64,000 nt of DNA from Xestospongia muta (GCA_963693285.1 OY848930.1:4774001-4838000), one strand, 5' to 3'; counted from the first letter of the stretch, positions 1 through 12,274 are shown. Notes: generated by a model not told the origin, from the letters alone. Made by a program: numbers and translations.

Positions 1-2439
1 CTTTGCAAGAAACTTGAAAACCGGGTACTAGCTCGAAAAGATCATAACGATCAAATAACCAGGTCTATATCAACTCCAGTGACACCATTAAAATTTTTGC
101 CAGAGCAAACAGAAGTAGATCAACTTCTAGAAGAAAACAGTAAATTAAAACAAAAATACGATTGTCTCTTTGCTAACTATCAGATGGTATCTGAGAAATC
201 ATCCCAACTCAAGAAGGATTTAAAAGACTCAGAGAAATCTCTGGCCGATCTTCAAACGCTGTGTGACACACTCAAAACAGAGAAAGAGGAAATGGAGTTA
301 AAATATAAACACACACAACAGACTGTCCTTCTTCACCAAGACCAAGAATCGTCATCAAAGAAGAGACATGAATTATTGAAAGAAGAAACTGACACACTTT
401 CACATGAACTCGGAGAGATACAGACTCGTCACGATGACTTATTACAGAAGAATAGTGACCTCCAATCAAAACTTCAACTCACTCAAGACACAGTGACTAA
501 TCTACGCTCACAAGTTTCGTCCCTAAAGATTGAAAAGATGGAAAACGAACAATCACTGGTTAACACTCGCTCTAGACTTGATGAACTTATAGAGGAACTT
601 CAGACTTACAAAGACTGTAGCTCAAGCTCTCTACAAAGCAACATGCAAAAAGAAAACACTCTAGCAATGTACAAAACAAAATTAGAAGAGATCAAGAAAG
701 AGAAAGAAGATTTAGTACGTCAGTTAGATGATCTTACAAATATTTTATCTAACATTGAAGAAGAGAAGACAAATCTTGAGACATTAAATAAGGAACTTCA
801 GTCTAAAGTGGAGCTCTTAAATGCACAACGACTGAAAGCTGATGAAGTCAAGCAAGCTTCCTTGACTGCTTCAGAAGAGATAGTTGCTCTCCAGATAAAA
901 CTTACAGATCTGTCTGAGAAGAATGAGGAATTAATATTAGAAAACAAACAGCTAAAAACAACTATTGACGAGACTCAGACCCATGCCATGGATCTGAAAA
1001 CATCAATTTCAAAATATCAGCATGATTCTAGAGTCAATCAAGATGAAGTAAGTACGTTACAAAAAGAATTGGAGAACGTCAAAAGTCAACAACTCGCTAC
1101 CAGTGAAGAATTAGCCACTAAAATAGAGGAATTGTTATCATCCAAACAGTTCATCAAACAACTCAAGAAGGAACTTAACATGACCATCGAGACAAAAACA
1201 GCTCTTGAAAACGAGATAACACATTTACGCATGAAAATCGATGAATTAGAAACAGCAAATTTTGAGTTGGATGCTTGTCTCATTGAAGCAACAAACCACT
1301 CCAATACATCATTATCCACTAGTCAACAGCATCATACAAAAGTGACTGAGCTTCAGAGAAAGCTTGATGCCACTGGAAGTGTTCTTTACGAAAAAGAATC
1401 GATTTTGAATGATCTCCAGATCTCATACGATCTATTGAAAAAAGAAAACTCAAATCTTTTAACTCAACTTGATCGAATATCTCAATCGCTAGCGGCAACT
1501 ATGGCCGAAGCTGATGATCTTCGCACACAACTTGGACAGTATGAATTTGAAACTGAAGCCATAGCTGCTCAGATTACTGAACTTGAGACTCTTCACCTTG
1601 ATTGTCAACCAACTCGTGTCAAACTTGAGAATGAACTCGAGACTGCTCGTGATCAGTTGTCTAATCTCCAAGATCAATTGGCAGCTAGTAAACGAGAGGC
1701 GAGCTCCTTCAAACTTGAAGTTAAACAAGAACGTAAAGCAAACAATGACTTGGAGAGTGTTATCGAAGAACTGCAAAATCAACTCCAGTCTCAACAAAAC
1801 CGTAATGATGAGTTATCAACTATTACTGAACGCCATGAATCACAGCTTCTTGAGCTCACAAAACATGTACAGAGTAAGTCAGAATTGCTGAGAACAGCTG
1901 AGAAAGAAATGAATCAGCTTCGCAAAGAACTTCAAGAGAACCAGCTTGTGTATGCTAAAGAGGTTGAATCTTCTGAGTCAAAATACTATCAATTACAAGA
2001 GTCATATGATTCATTGTTAGCTGAAAACAGACAAGCATCATCTGATCATTTGAAACTAACAATGGAGATTGAAGAGTTACATTGTCTCAAAAATGATTCC
2101 ATTCAGGAAAGAGAGAAGTTGGAACAAGAGTTAGATCGAATCAAAGAAGAGAAAGCTAGCTTTCAAAAACAACTCGAGACTCTGCAATCTCAATGGAAAG
2201 AAGCTAAGCGAGACCTTAGATATCAGAAGCGTAAAGTTTGTGAAAGAGAACGTTCCTATGAGAAACAGTACTCACAAGTACTCCAACAATTCACGTCATT
2301 ACGTAAAGAGGCTCTAACTGTTCTCTCTGAGTCATCAGCTCCAAACATGCCAAAGGGTATCCTTCGTAATAAAACTAAGTCGGTAGAAGATGAGAGTGTC
2401 CTTCGTCCGTTAGAAAATATCCCTCTTCCTCAACAGTAA
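1..2439 (+). CDS. Long coiled-coil protein, C-terminal part (5' end outside window)
   Basis: One open frame runs from the first base of the window to a TAA at 2437-2439, giving 812 residues with no initiator, so the gene begins upstream and this is probably its large last exon. The sequence is rich in Glu, Lys, Gln, Leu and Ser with heptad-like spacing of Leu throughout, the look of a rod-forming coiled coil. The last 60 or so residues leave the coil: a basic stretch with KRKVCERERSYEK is followed by a proline-containing tail with PKGILRNKTK. I cannot assign a family; centrosomal, golgin, myosin-tail-like and cytoskeletal linker proteins all look like this. Reality as a gene is near certain, identity is open. 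Confidence 0.85.
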   Translation, partial: LCKKLENRVLARKDHNDQITRSISTPVTPLKFLPEQTEVDQLLEENSKLKQKYDCLFANYQMVSEKSSQLKKDLKDSEKSLADLQTLCDTLKTEKEEMELKYKHTQQTVLLHQDQESSSKKRHELLKEETDTLSHELGEIQTRHDDLLQKNSDLQSKLQLTQDTVTNLRSQVSSLKIEKMENEQSLVNTRSRLDELIEELQTYKDCSSSSLQSNMQKENTLAMYKTKLEEIKKEKEDLVRQLDDLTNILSNIEEEKTNLETLNKELQSKVELLNAQRLKADEVKQASLTASEEIVALQIKLTDLSEKNEELILENKQLKTTIDETQTHAMDLKTSISKYQHDSRVNQDEVSTLQKELENVKSQQLATSEELATKIEELLSSKQFIKQLKKELNMTIETKTALENEITHLRMKIDELETANFELDACLIEATNHSNTSLSTSQQHHTKVTELQRKLDATGSVLYEKESILNDLQISYDLLKKENSNLLTQLDRISQSLAATMAEADDLRTQLGQYEFETEAIAAQITELETLHLDCQPTRVKLENELETARDQLSNLQDQLAASKREASSFKLEVKQERKANNDLESVIEELQNQLQSQQNRNDELSTITERHESQLLELTKHVQSKSELLRTAEKEMNQLRKELQENQLVYAKEVESSESKYYQLQESYDSLLAENRQASSDHLKLTMEIEELHCLKNDSIQEREKLEQELDRIKEEKASFQKQLETLQSQWKEAKRDLRYQKRKVCERERSYEKQYSQVLQQFTSLRKEALTVLSESSAPNMPKGILRNKTKSVEDESVLRPLENIPLPQQ

Positions 2440-2966
2440 CTTGTATTAACTATCATTGTACTGCTCTACGTATGTAACTTAAAGTGATTTGTAATAATTA
2501 TAGTTGAGGTGTAGTTGTTAATTTATCAATAATAATAATATTATAAATATAGAGATGAGATATGATTGTTAAGTTAATTTTAAGAACTAGAGAAACACAC
2601 AATGGTAGGTATTTGTCCCAGCCTGTGTAGTTAGTCATACAATGATAAAGTACTAATAGGATATATCAGTTTTTGGATACAACAAGTACTGACATTGTGT
2701 AATAATCTTTATTCGGTAAACCTTTCAGTATGAAAATCTTGTGTTACTATTTTTAGTGAACTTGTAGACCATTAAACACAATCTATCTTTACCCATTCTT
2801 AGTTCATGGCCATTATACGCTAGGACTGTCTTAAGTGTATTATAACAAAGTAACGAATATAAGATTGTAAGAAATTAGAATTCAATAATTAATGACATCA
2901 TCTGTCGTGATGTCATATCTGATATAGTTAGGAGTCTCTAAGCGTGGACAAATCCATTTTCTTTTC
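2440..2966. other. Intergenic, 3' flank and TPPP promoter
   Basis: AT-rich with no coding signal. It must hold the 3' UTR of the coiled-coil gene and the promoter of the following TPPP gene. A run of ATA triplets near 2528-2545 is the only repeat seen. Confidence 0.6.
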
Positions 2967-3778
2967 ATGATGGCTTCAAAGTCAGATTTGGAAGAAGTCT
3001 TTGAATCTTTCTGCAGTTTTGGGACTGGAAGTAAAGGTTCAGCTCCAATGATGGACAATGCTAAGTTTGCTAAGATGTTTAGAGATTTAAAACTACTGGA
3101 TAAGAAGTTCACTGAAACAGATGTAGATATTATTTTTAATAGACCAGAAGTAAAAAGGTGAGTTGTTGTGATTTTGATATGATTTCATTCTGATCTTAAT
3201 TTCTGTTTATTAAATGTCTTTTTAAGTACTAATTGATTCATATTTGATTCCATCTTGTAGTAAAGTAGAACGCAAGATAACCTTCTCTCAATTTTTGGAG
3301 GCTCTCAAGCTAGTAGCAGAAAAAAAATATCCTGGAGATCCTGAAGGATTGGCTGAATTAGAAAGAAAAATAATTAGTGAAAAGGAAACCAAGATTAAAC
3401 TAACCAAGGTAAGTTTGAATGAAGAAACAATAGATAACTAATCGATCCAGCTTGTAAAACTATTGCTTATTGGGTTTTCAAAAAGCACAGTTTTTACTTT
3501 ATACTCTTATTGACTATGTACGCAAATACTTCCACAATAAACCTGGCTATAGACTTGTAGTGAACAACAACAACAGGTGCAAATGTTAACACTATTACTA
3601 CTTGGCTAATGAGGCTATAAACTGGTTTCTCTTGTTGTTCGTTAACAAAGTGTTTAACTAAATCAGTAAGAAGCCTATAATGTCATCTTAACACTTATAA
3701 TAATGATGCTAAGTTTGCCATCTTGGTCAGCTCTCAATACACATCCTGGTCCACTACTTGATATATATATATATATCA

Positions 3779-3832
<54 letters not shown>

Positions 3833-4269
3833 TTATCACTGTCTCCCTCTCTTTAGAAATCTGCAGGCACCTCCATGGATGACAGACTGTCAGAAACATC
3901 AAAATATACTGGTAGCTATAAAGAGAGATTTGATGAGTCAGGCAAAGGAAAGGGTTTGTCTGGGAGAGAGTGGGACGAAAGTACAAGAGAAGGTATGATT
4001 GTTTTCAGGTTATCAACTTTCCATTTCAGTCCAAGCCATTTTTAGTAACAGTTATAGCATTTGTCAGTTTTTATCAATAAGAGTGTAGGAAAGCAGCTAT
4101 AAATCACAGGCCGTCACTATTATTAACATTTAGCTCCTGTCATTGATATAATATAACTATTCTCAAACTATATAATTGTTGCAATAATTACAGTGTTTGA
4201 GTATTAAAATATTGACTTGTCTTCATTTTTTCTCTATCTGTAGGTTATGTAGGAGGTTATAAACAGTGA
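2967..4269 (+). CDS. Tubulin polymerization-promoting protein (p25-alpha family), copy 1
   Basis: Four exons: 2967-3157, 3261-3408, 3857-3992, 4244-4269, all with GT/AG borders and matching phase, giving 166 residues. The N-terminal half is the p25-alpha fold ([49 protein letters not shown]). Exon 3 carries the family C-terminal hallmark [23 protein letters not shown] proteins bind tubulin, bundle microtubules and are common in ciliated cells. The protein ends in GYVGGYKQ, so it stops at the GYV...YK element and lacks the usual KVKK end that copy 2 has. The first two Met codons are adjacent; I took the first. It converges on the ankyrin/SOCS-box gene. Confidence 0.9.
3760..3824. repeat. (TA)n microsatellite in TPPP copy 1 intron 2
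   Basis: About 65 bases of alternating AT with one interruption, about 30 bases upstream of the exon 3 acceptor at 3856. Confidence 0.95.
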
Positions 4270-4515
4270 ACTAATCAGACCACACAATGTACATTTAAAT
4301 TAATCTTTACTAATTCATAAAAATTGTTAACTTTTGATGTTCTTTCCCAGTAATTTAAAATTTATTTAATTTGTTAACTATCATAAATGCTAATTGTCCT
4401 CTATATTTTTAGATTAATTATCTTTGTTCAACTATCAGTTTAATAAATTTGATTTTATTTCTTTATTATAATAATTGAAGTTACACATACGCAGAATACA
4501 CAAATGCTGCATATT

Positions 4516-7500
4516 TTAATGTTCCATCACGTCAGAACTACTTTCTGTTTTACTTTTTGTCTCCTCAAATTCTGGTTGTTTATCATTGTTGCCTATAGCA
4601 ACAATGTAATCTTGCAAGTGCTTTGGTAATGGAAGTTTTTGCACAGTAAATCCAATAGGTCCAGAGTGTCCCATACTTTGGCGAATAATCCATTTACAGC
4701 ACTCAGATAAGGTCTTCATTCGGACTGTTGTTAGAAGGAAAATTGCATCAATTACAAATGTTGTATATACATTAATGGCAAATTAGCAATATCAGTGAAG
4801 TTTAATAAGTAAGGAAAGTAGACGAATAAGTTACTAATAACACAGTTGGCAATTATGTAGCATAGTGATATGAATCTTTTTTCTTAGCTTATTCATATAC
4901 TCACATGCTTCTTCCTCGTAGATAATCAGAGCACGCCCTTTGGCATTGCTAAGAGCTGAAGAGCCAGTGTTATCTTGTATTTGAACATTTCCTCCACACT
5001 CTACCAGTTTGGCTGCTAGTTCAGGCCGAGTGGAAGCAAAGTGAAGTAGAGTTGTTCCACTATTGATAGGAACATTGATGTTTGCTCCATGTTCTGCCAG
5101 TAAGCAGAGACAATTGAACATCTCTTTGATTTCAACACCATAGGTGTAGTAATTTGTTAAAGCAGACTGAAGAATCGATTTTCCATCAGAATCTTGCATA
5201 TCTGGAGCTGCACCTGTGTAATAAAAGAAAAACGTGAAAACGATTTCCAAATTGTGAAACTGATAAATATTTGAAAAGCATCAAAGTATTGTGTTAACCT
5301 CCTTCCAGAAGAGCAGTCAATGCCAATACATTGCTAAATTGTGCTGCTAAATGGCCAACTGTTTTATATTTGTAGTCAGCATCATCTAGCCGAGCGTTAA
5401 CATCAGCACCAAACTCTATCAATAATTTCAAATTCTCTGTATTTCCAACGTAAATAGCTTCATGAATTGGTAGACGTCCAGTCTCTGGATGGCGATGATT
5501 CATTAGAGCATCGAGCTATAAAGAGAAATGAATAATTTTTAAGACTGCAAAGTAGAACATTTTACAATTTTAAAACAAAAAAGGCTGGAAATTTTCGTGC
5601 AAACTTAATTCTTAGACCATTGTTATATTTAGAGATTACTACATTGACAAATGAAATAATGGTCAGCTACAAGAGTCATTGGTGAGGCTATGAAGTCCCA
5701 ATAGTTCATAGGTGCTCAAATACTATGAGAAGTAAGTAGTGCTACTGACCTCTCCAGTTTCTTTTGCATATTCCAAAAGATAGCGAAGAGCTTTAGCATT
5801 GCTGCGTGGTGTTTTGTCTCTGTCAAACCAAAGGCCGTGAAAACTTAACAAACCATATCCCTACATTAAAACAACAAAGACCTTGAAGTTTGTTTTGATA
5901 CTACTCACAAGTTTATTGACATGTTCAACTAGTTTCATTTTTGGTCTGGATAAGACCAGTCTTACAATCTCTTCACATGCTCCATGTTTCATTGCCAGTA
6001 ACAATGGCGTGTTGTCATCATCATCTTTCTTCTCTGTCTTTGCCTCTGTTAAAAAGAGAATAAGAAAATTAAATTATAGCTTTAAGAAACTAATATGTTT
6101 TGTTGCTAATAAAAATAAGTAAGAAGCTTATGCATGAAAAAAATCTTTAAGTGTATGATAATAATGTCTTCCTCTCTCTTCTCTATCTATAACTTACTGA
6201 AACTGACCAACACTTTAACACAATCTTTATCATTGAGTTCACATGCAAAATGAAGTGGGGTCTTATTGCAATCATCCTCTGTACCAGCTGGTCGACTAGA
6301 CCTAGCACCTACAAAAACAAACTTACAAACAGACAAAAAGAGGCATACCATTCTTTAATAAGATCCTCATACACGAACTTGTGTGATTCTGTGCTGCAAC
6401 CAATACCATAGTACTGTAAAATGGAATGTCATTCTTAATCTCTTCACACATTTCACAGTATCTTCCAACTGTATATGAATCTCCTAATAATACTTTTGTA
6501 CTAAACATTTTTTTGATTACAAAAACTGTTGATAAATCTTGCCCTTTCATGTTTAAGTACTTGCGATTACGAATACCGATTTCCAGACGCTCTTCTTCCG
6601 AATCTTGAGAAAAATATTTATAATTAACTTTGATGATTTTAATGTTAACAATAAATAAAGCTCTAATATAATATAATATAAATAAATATGAACGTCTCCT
6701 ATAGTAATTAATACATTAGTATATTATTACAACCTGCATACTAAGAATATTTGTTCTAGTCCCATACTAATACTTTAGTGTATTATACAACATCTATATT
6801 GAGGACACTTGTTCTAGTCCCATACAAATACTTTAGTGTATTATACAACCTCTATATTGAGGACACTTGTTCTAGTCCCATACTAATACTTTAGTGTATT
6901 ATATAACATCTATATTGAGGACACTTGTTCTAGTCCCATACAAATACTTTAGTGTATTATACAACCTCTATACTGAGGACACTTGTTCTAGTCCCACACT
7001 AATACTTTAGTGTATTATACAACCTCTATATTGAGGACACTTGTTCTAGTCCCATACTAATACTTTAGTGTATTATACAACCTCTATATTGAGGACACTT
7101 GTTCTAGTCCCACACTGATACTTTAGTGTACTATACAACCTCTATATTGAGGACACTTGTTCTAGTTCCATACTAATACTTTAGTGTATTATACAACCTC
7201 TATATTAAGGACACTTGTTCTAGTCCCACACTGATACTTTAGTGTACTATACAACCTCTATATTGAGGACACTTGTTTTAGTCCCACACTGATACTTTAG
7301 TGTATTATACAACCTCTATATTGAGGACACCTCTATACTAAAGACATTTTTAATCTCAGTGAGCATTATAATAGAAAATTTACACTGACATACATACATG
7401 TATTACTACTACAGATCATCCTTACTGTCTGATGTCTCACTACTGCTACTAGCTCCTGGCATCATATGTCTAGTAATTCCCATTCTACTATAAGATCCTT

Positions 7501-8659
7501 CATGTTCTCTTCTATAAATATACTCCATCATTTCCATCTCTCTCATATACTCCAACTTGAAACTGGGATCATCAAACATAACATGTCTGGGATCCCTAAA
7601 TCTTCTTCCATAATGTCTGCCACTTTCATAATCATTTCTACATGCAAAAAAGTATATCTAGACTAGTGAACATCAGTACTTACCACAGTGACCTAGGATA
7701 GCTATCATTAGTAAGCTCTAGACTAGTGAACATCAGTACTTACCACAGTGACCTAGGATAGCTATCATTTGTAAGCTCTAGACTAGTGAACATCAGTACT
7801 TACCAGTGACCTAGAATAGCTACCATTAGTAAGTTCTAGACTAGTGAACATCAGTACTTACCACAGTGACCTAGAATAGCTACCATCAGTAAGCTCTAGA
7901 CTAGTGAACATCAGTACTTACCACAGTGACCTAGGATAGCTATCATTAATAAGCTCTAGACTAGTGAACATCAGTATTTACCATAGTAACCTAAGATAGC
8001 TACCATTAGTAAGCTCTATCTAGACTAGTGAACATCAATACTTGGCCTAGTGTAGAGACTATTTGTAAGCTCTAAACTAGGAACATCCATTAAACTGACC
8101 GAGGTGCATTTTCTCTACGATGCTTTTGCTCCAAACGATCTTGATGATATTCCATCTCTCGTCCACCTCCTCTCATAAAATCAAATACTCTCATTCTACC
8201 AAAATGTCTCATTCTATCTCCCGCCCCCTCAGGAAATTGACTGTCCATTGTTCTTCTTTTCATTCTTCTCTTGTTTCGTTTCTTTTCTTTATTTTGTTCA
8301 CGTAATACTCTCAATTGTTCTTCCATTTCTGCAATTTCCTTCAAACGTTGCTTTCTTTCCTTCTTTCTTCTCTTTAATCTCTTTCGTTTTTCAGCTTCTG
8401 TCTCGTCTTTAGGAACATCCCCTAGTCCCCCCACTTCATCATCGCTATCTAGATCACCATCCTCAGACTCATTCTCTTCATCCTCAGACTCATTCTCTTC
8501 ATTGTCTGATTCATCACCTTCCTCCTTTTTTTTCTTACTCTTCACTACCTCATCATTTTCTACCACACCCTTTTTCTCTTGGTCTATTTCTACATGCTCT
8601 AAACTAGGTCCTTGCATCTGTTTGTCATCCTCACTACTCTCCATGACAACAGATTTCAC
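4516..8659 (-). CDS. Ankyrin-repeat, SOCS-box protein with charged N-terminus (ASB-like)
   Basis: Nine exons in transcript order: 8659-8100, 7637-7426, 6603-6349, 6308-6198, 6045-5909, 5860-5750, 5515-5299, 5213-4905, 4724-4516. All phases agree and give 706 residues. Residues 1 to about 190 are acidic then Lys/Arg-rich (DSDNEENESEDEENESEDG, then KRKRLKRRKKERKQR). The middle is ankyrin repeats (KTPLHFACELND, TPLLLAMKHG, GRLPIHEAIYVGN, TTLLHFASTRPEL). The C-terminus is a SOCS box: a BC-box-like helix (LSECCKWIIRQSM) and a Cul5-type LPLPKHLQDYI. ASB proteins are substrate receptors of Elongin/Cullin-5 ubiquitin ligases. The long charged head is unusual for the family, and two separate transcripts cannot be fully excluded, although phase continuity argues for one. 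Introns 1 and 2 are inflated by tandem repeats. Confidence 0.82.
6716..7345. repeat. 58-base tandem repeat, about 11 copies (family R58, locus 1)
   Basis: Units of about 58 bases, each containing GAGGACACTTGTTCTAGT and ACTTTAGTGTATTATACAAC, stacked head to tail in intron 2 of the ASB-like gene. Copies differ by point changes; the outer units are degenerate. Each unit holds a short inverted repeat (TAATAC...GTATTA). Related arrays occur at four other places in the window. Confidence 0.95.
7660..8075. repeat. 60-base tandem repeat, about 7 copies (family R60, locus 1)
   Basis: Units of about 60 bases containing CTCTAGACTAGTGAACATCA, GTACTTACCACAGTGACCTA and GATAGCTACCATTAGTAAG fill intron 1 of the ASB-like gene. 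The same family forms a larger array at 25.8-27.1 kb. Read on the minus strand, each unit contains GTGGTAAGTACT, a strong 5' splice site match. Confidence 0.95.
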
Positions 8660-8809
8660 ATTTATGCAAAATTGTTAAACTAAGGCCAGTAAGGGGGTGG
8701 AATATATTGGGTAGGCCATTTGTAAATGGGCGTGGTAGCCTCTATTACACTGATTGACACCTTGATCCAATTATCTTTCATCCAAGCAAGTTTTAGTTGG
8801 CATTTCATA
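8660..8809. promoter_or_regulatory. Shared promoter region of ASB-like gene (-) and TPPP copy 2 (+)
   Basis: Only 150 bases separate the two divergent start codons, so both promoters must lie here or overlap the first exons. A GGGCGTGG box sits at 8728-8735, the same kind of box seen in other divergent promoters of this window. Confidence 0.55.
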
Positions 8810-10134
8810 ATGGCTGCTTCATCGAAGTCTTTGGAAGCTGTCTTTAAAGATTTCTGTGCTTTTGGCGGTAAAGATGCAGCTCCAATGATGGACAATGCTA
8901 AATTTGCTAAAATGTGTAGAGATTTGAAAATATTGGACAAGAACCTCACTCCAACTGATGTTGACATTATTTTCTCGAAAGTAAAAGCGTGAGTTGTTGT
9001 TGTGATTTTGATGTGATTTCAATCTGATTTCAATTGCCATTAAAACTAATGTCATTTTAAATGCTTGGTGATTTGTATTCAAAACTTATTTAACTTTGAT
9101 GTTAACTAATTCATCATTTTCAGTAAAACAGAACGGAAGATATCATATACAGAATTTGATGAAGCTGTCACATTAATGGCAAAGAAGAAGTATCCAGGAG
9201 ATGCAGATGGAGTGGGAAAACTAATAGCAAAAATGACCACTGGTAAAGGACCACAGGTCCATGGAGTAACGGTAAGTTTGTTGGTATGTAATGTAACCAT
9301 TTATTGAAAGAAATTCCAGTTTGTTTAGAAGAATATCTAACATTCTGTAAACAGTATTAACAGAAATTGTACAGATTTTGTTTATTGTTATAATGCATGG
9401 CTTCTTGTAAGAATAGAATTCCACTTTCTATTAAGTTAACCTAATATGGTTACTATATGAATTATCTCATGATTACTGATGCAGTGTTTGTAAGTTTTAG
9501 TTGTAATATGATTAATACTGGATTGTGTGTTGTCATATAGTATAATAGCTAATGTTGTGGTAGCTTATCATATGTGATGTTTTAGTAACTGTTGGTGTTT
9601 ATATAAGACTAGTAATAATCTCTCTCTGTCTGTCTGTCTATTTCTCTAGAAGCCAAAAAGCAGTCCACTATTAGACAGAATGACAGATACATCAAAATAT
9701 ACTGGTACACATAAGGAGAGATTTGATGAATCTGGCAAAGGCAAGGGTTTGGCTGGGAGAGAGTCACTTCAGAAAGGTTTGTTTAGCATAATTACTCTTA
9801 TTTAGTAAACACTGATTGATGTCTCCAGCGACTGCTTAATTTTCATTGGGGAATAGGCGGAGCAATAGTACAAATGATGTCTTAATTTAACCCCTAATAT
9901 ACTAGTGATCTGCTGCTATTAACAGTAACAGCATTTACTAATTACAACCAAGTGCATTAATGTAATTGCCTCGTACTATTACATGTAAACTACACAACCA
10001 TCACTAATTCTCATTCCACCCCATTCCCAAACCACTCAGGTGCTGGTATGAGTCCCTCTAGTTTGTGTGGCCATTCGGGTTATGTTACTGGCTACAAACA
10101 TGAAGGAACTTATGAAAAGAAAGTTAAAAAATAA
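8810..10134 (+). CDS. Tubulin polymerization-promoting protein (p25-alpha family), copy 2
   Basis: Four exons, 8810-8988, 9124-9271, 9650-9776, 10040-10134, give 182 residues. Intron positions and phases match copy 1 exactly, so the two are duplicates of one gene. Family marks are [71 protein letters not shown] and the C-terminal [18 protein letters not shown], which is the complete family ending that copy 1 lacks. Upstream in-frame Met codons exist before 8810, but [12 protein letters not shown] aligns with the start of copy 1. Predicted role is microtubule binding and stabilisation. Confidence 0.92.
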
Positions 10135-10443
10135 GAGAGACGAGAAGCCAAAACTTTACAACACTAACTTGATCACTTTTAGTTTTGTTGTCTTGAAGAT
10201 TTTCAAGTCAGTACTTACACAACAACACACACATATAGCTATGTTAGTTTTCTTTCCTTTGAAAGTACAACTAACATATTTAAAAACTCATTTATTCATT
10301 TTTGACAATCTTTTATTTCAAAATTAGTGTAGTTTTTATCATTTCAAAGTTTTTTTTCCAACTCAACATATAAAAAGCTATATATTGTTACTCTACTGCT
10401 AAACTAGCATCTTCTCTTGAGATATTCCTCAATATCTAGTGGA

Positions 10444-11706
10444 TTAATCTTTACCTTTTGTCATCATATGTATAAAGACTGAAAGACCGAACCCAAGAGC
10501 ACTACCATAGAGAGCACCTGTTCCTCTAACAGCTGGTGTTGCCAAAGCTCCAGCTACTGCACCAGTTCCTGGTAATAAATAATAATAGTTACCATGACGA
10601 TAAACTAATGTATACTAAACAACTGGCTGTCAATGAATCAGATTATATGAGGATTTTCTTTTGATGTTATGTTGTTGTAACCATAGTGATTTTTACTTAA
10701 TATCATATTGCCTTACCAACCACTCCGTAAGTGACAAAGTCTAAATGGTTTTGTCCCTTGTTGTAACGAAGTCGATAAGAACGGTCAAAGACCATATCTC
10801 TAGGATCATTTCTTATCCTAGCCCATGTCCCGAGAGCAGTTAAAGCTGTCCCAAGTACCTGTTGTAATAAATAAGTTTTTAATATAGCAAAACATTTAAG
10901 TTCCATTAGTTTTCAGCTTGTAATAAGTCTGATACCAAAAAAAAGTAATTCCAAATTATTAATCCATCAATGTACTTTATCTGTCCATTGGTTCAGTATC
11001 CATTCATCCATTTATCCATCTATCTGTCCATAGGTTTATCATCCATTTATCCATCTATCTGTCCATTGGTTTAGCATCCATTCATCCCTTTATCCATCTA
11101 TCTGTCCATTGGTTCACTATCCATTTATCCCTTTATCCATCTATCTGTCCATTGGTTCAGCATCCATTCATCCCTTTATCCATCCATCTGTCCATTGGTT
11201 CAGCATCCATTCATCTCTTTATCCATCTATCTGTCCATAGGTTCAGTATTTATTCATCCCTTTATCCATCTATCTGTCCATTGGTTCAGTATCCATTTAT
11301 CCCTTTATCCATCTATCTGTCCATTGGTTCAGTATCCATTTATCCATTTATCCATCTATCTGTCCATTGGTTCAGTATCAATTTATCAATTTACTCATCT
11401 ATCTGTCCATTTCATATTTATATATTCATCCATTTTGTTTATACTTACCACTCCATAAAGAGATGCCCGACCAGTGTAGTACATGATCTCACGAGGACTT
11501 CGTGTCCCTCGTAAATACAAAATGGGTGGAGCAAAAAGGAGAGCAATCAAAGAGCCGCTATTTGCTCCCCTTAATAAAGTGTGCCGATAAAGCTCAAAAT
11601 ATGGATGTGGTATTGTCTCATCAACATCAGCTTCTGTAAACTTTGGTTTTTTGACTTTTGGCTCTTGTTCTGGCTGTGGTTGCTTCTCTTCTTCAGCACT
11701 AGCCAT
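10444..11706 (-). CDS. Small glycine/alanine-rich membrane protein, possibly mitochondrial Tim17/NDUFA11-like
   Basis: Three exons, 11706-11449, 10858-10717, 10568-10444, give 174 residues. The first 35 residues are polar, with a Pro/Lys stretch (QPEQEPKVKKPKF). The rest has three or four hydrophobic segments with small residues: NSGSLIALLFAPPILYLRG, LYGVVVLGTALTALGTWA, a charged loop with RNDPRDMVFDRSYRLRYNKG, and GAVAGALATPAVRGTGALYG followed by GFGLSVFIHMM. Glycine-rich helices flanking a basic loop recall the Tim17/Tim22/NDUFA11 group, but I do not see a diagnostic signature, so this is a guess. The stop lies just after a GTAAAG that could instead be a donor, so the extreme C-terminus is uncertain. 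Confidence 0.6.
10950..11430. repeat. TCCA-type minisatellite, unit about 43 bases, about 10-11 copies
   Basis: Repeated ATCTATCTGTCCATTGGTTC followed by CCATTTATCC-type blocks fills intron 1 of the small membrane protein gene. In that gene's sense direction it is TGGA-rich and lies just after the 5' splice site at 11448. Confidence 0.95.
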
Positions 11707-12274
11707 ATTTGTGGTTTGGTTTGTAACCTAGTACATAGGAGATAATGATATTCATAGTAGTTGACTCCCACTAAATCATGAAAGAATTACAAGTGGAAAG
11801 TACAAAATTTATCAAAATTTGACATTAATAATAAGTTATAATTACAGTACATCATACTATATTGTCCTAACATATGTAGATCTAACTAATAATGGAGAAG
11901 TCTACAGTTCTAGTATTGCCTTAATCATTTCTATAGCTGTTTCTATTATATTTTATGTGTTAAAGATCAAAGTATATATTGTAATTTAATTGGTATGAAC
12001 ACTATTAAAACATTGTACTGTGCGACAACAACACAAAGTGAATGCCTCCCAATAGTAAAACCATTTATGGAACTTGTATACACATGAATATAGTTTAAAT
12101 AGAGTATAACACAATGACTCCTTAACGACCTAACTATATTGTATCTTATTTATAGTAAATACAGACAAACAGAAAGGAGTATACATAGTTATATCAGCTC
12201 ACTTAATTCCTTTCTTGCTTGACTGCTTGATCAGCGTACTTTAACCTCAATGAGGTCCGCCCACTAATTTATTT
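11707..12274. other. Divergent intergenic region
   Basis: AT-rich stretch between the small membrane protein gene (-) and the kinase gene (+). It should hold both promoters. A CCGCCCA box lies at 12257-12263, just before the kinase start. No gene or repeat seen. Confidence 0.5.

Noticed and set aside
3675..3986. Minus-strand frame with Ile-Tyr repeats
   Set aside because: Translated (TA)n repeat and antisense of TPPP exon 3.
8271..8678. 135-codon plus-strand frame rich in Ser/Phe
   Set aside because: Antisense shadow of the acidic/basic first exon of the ASB-like gene.
11152..11514. Open frames rich in His-Pro-Phe-Ile-Ser
   Set aside because: Translated TCCA minisatellite in an intron; the periodic protein repeat mirrors the DNA repeat.
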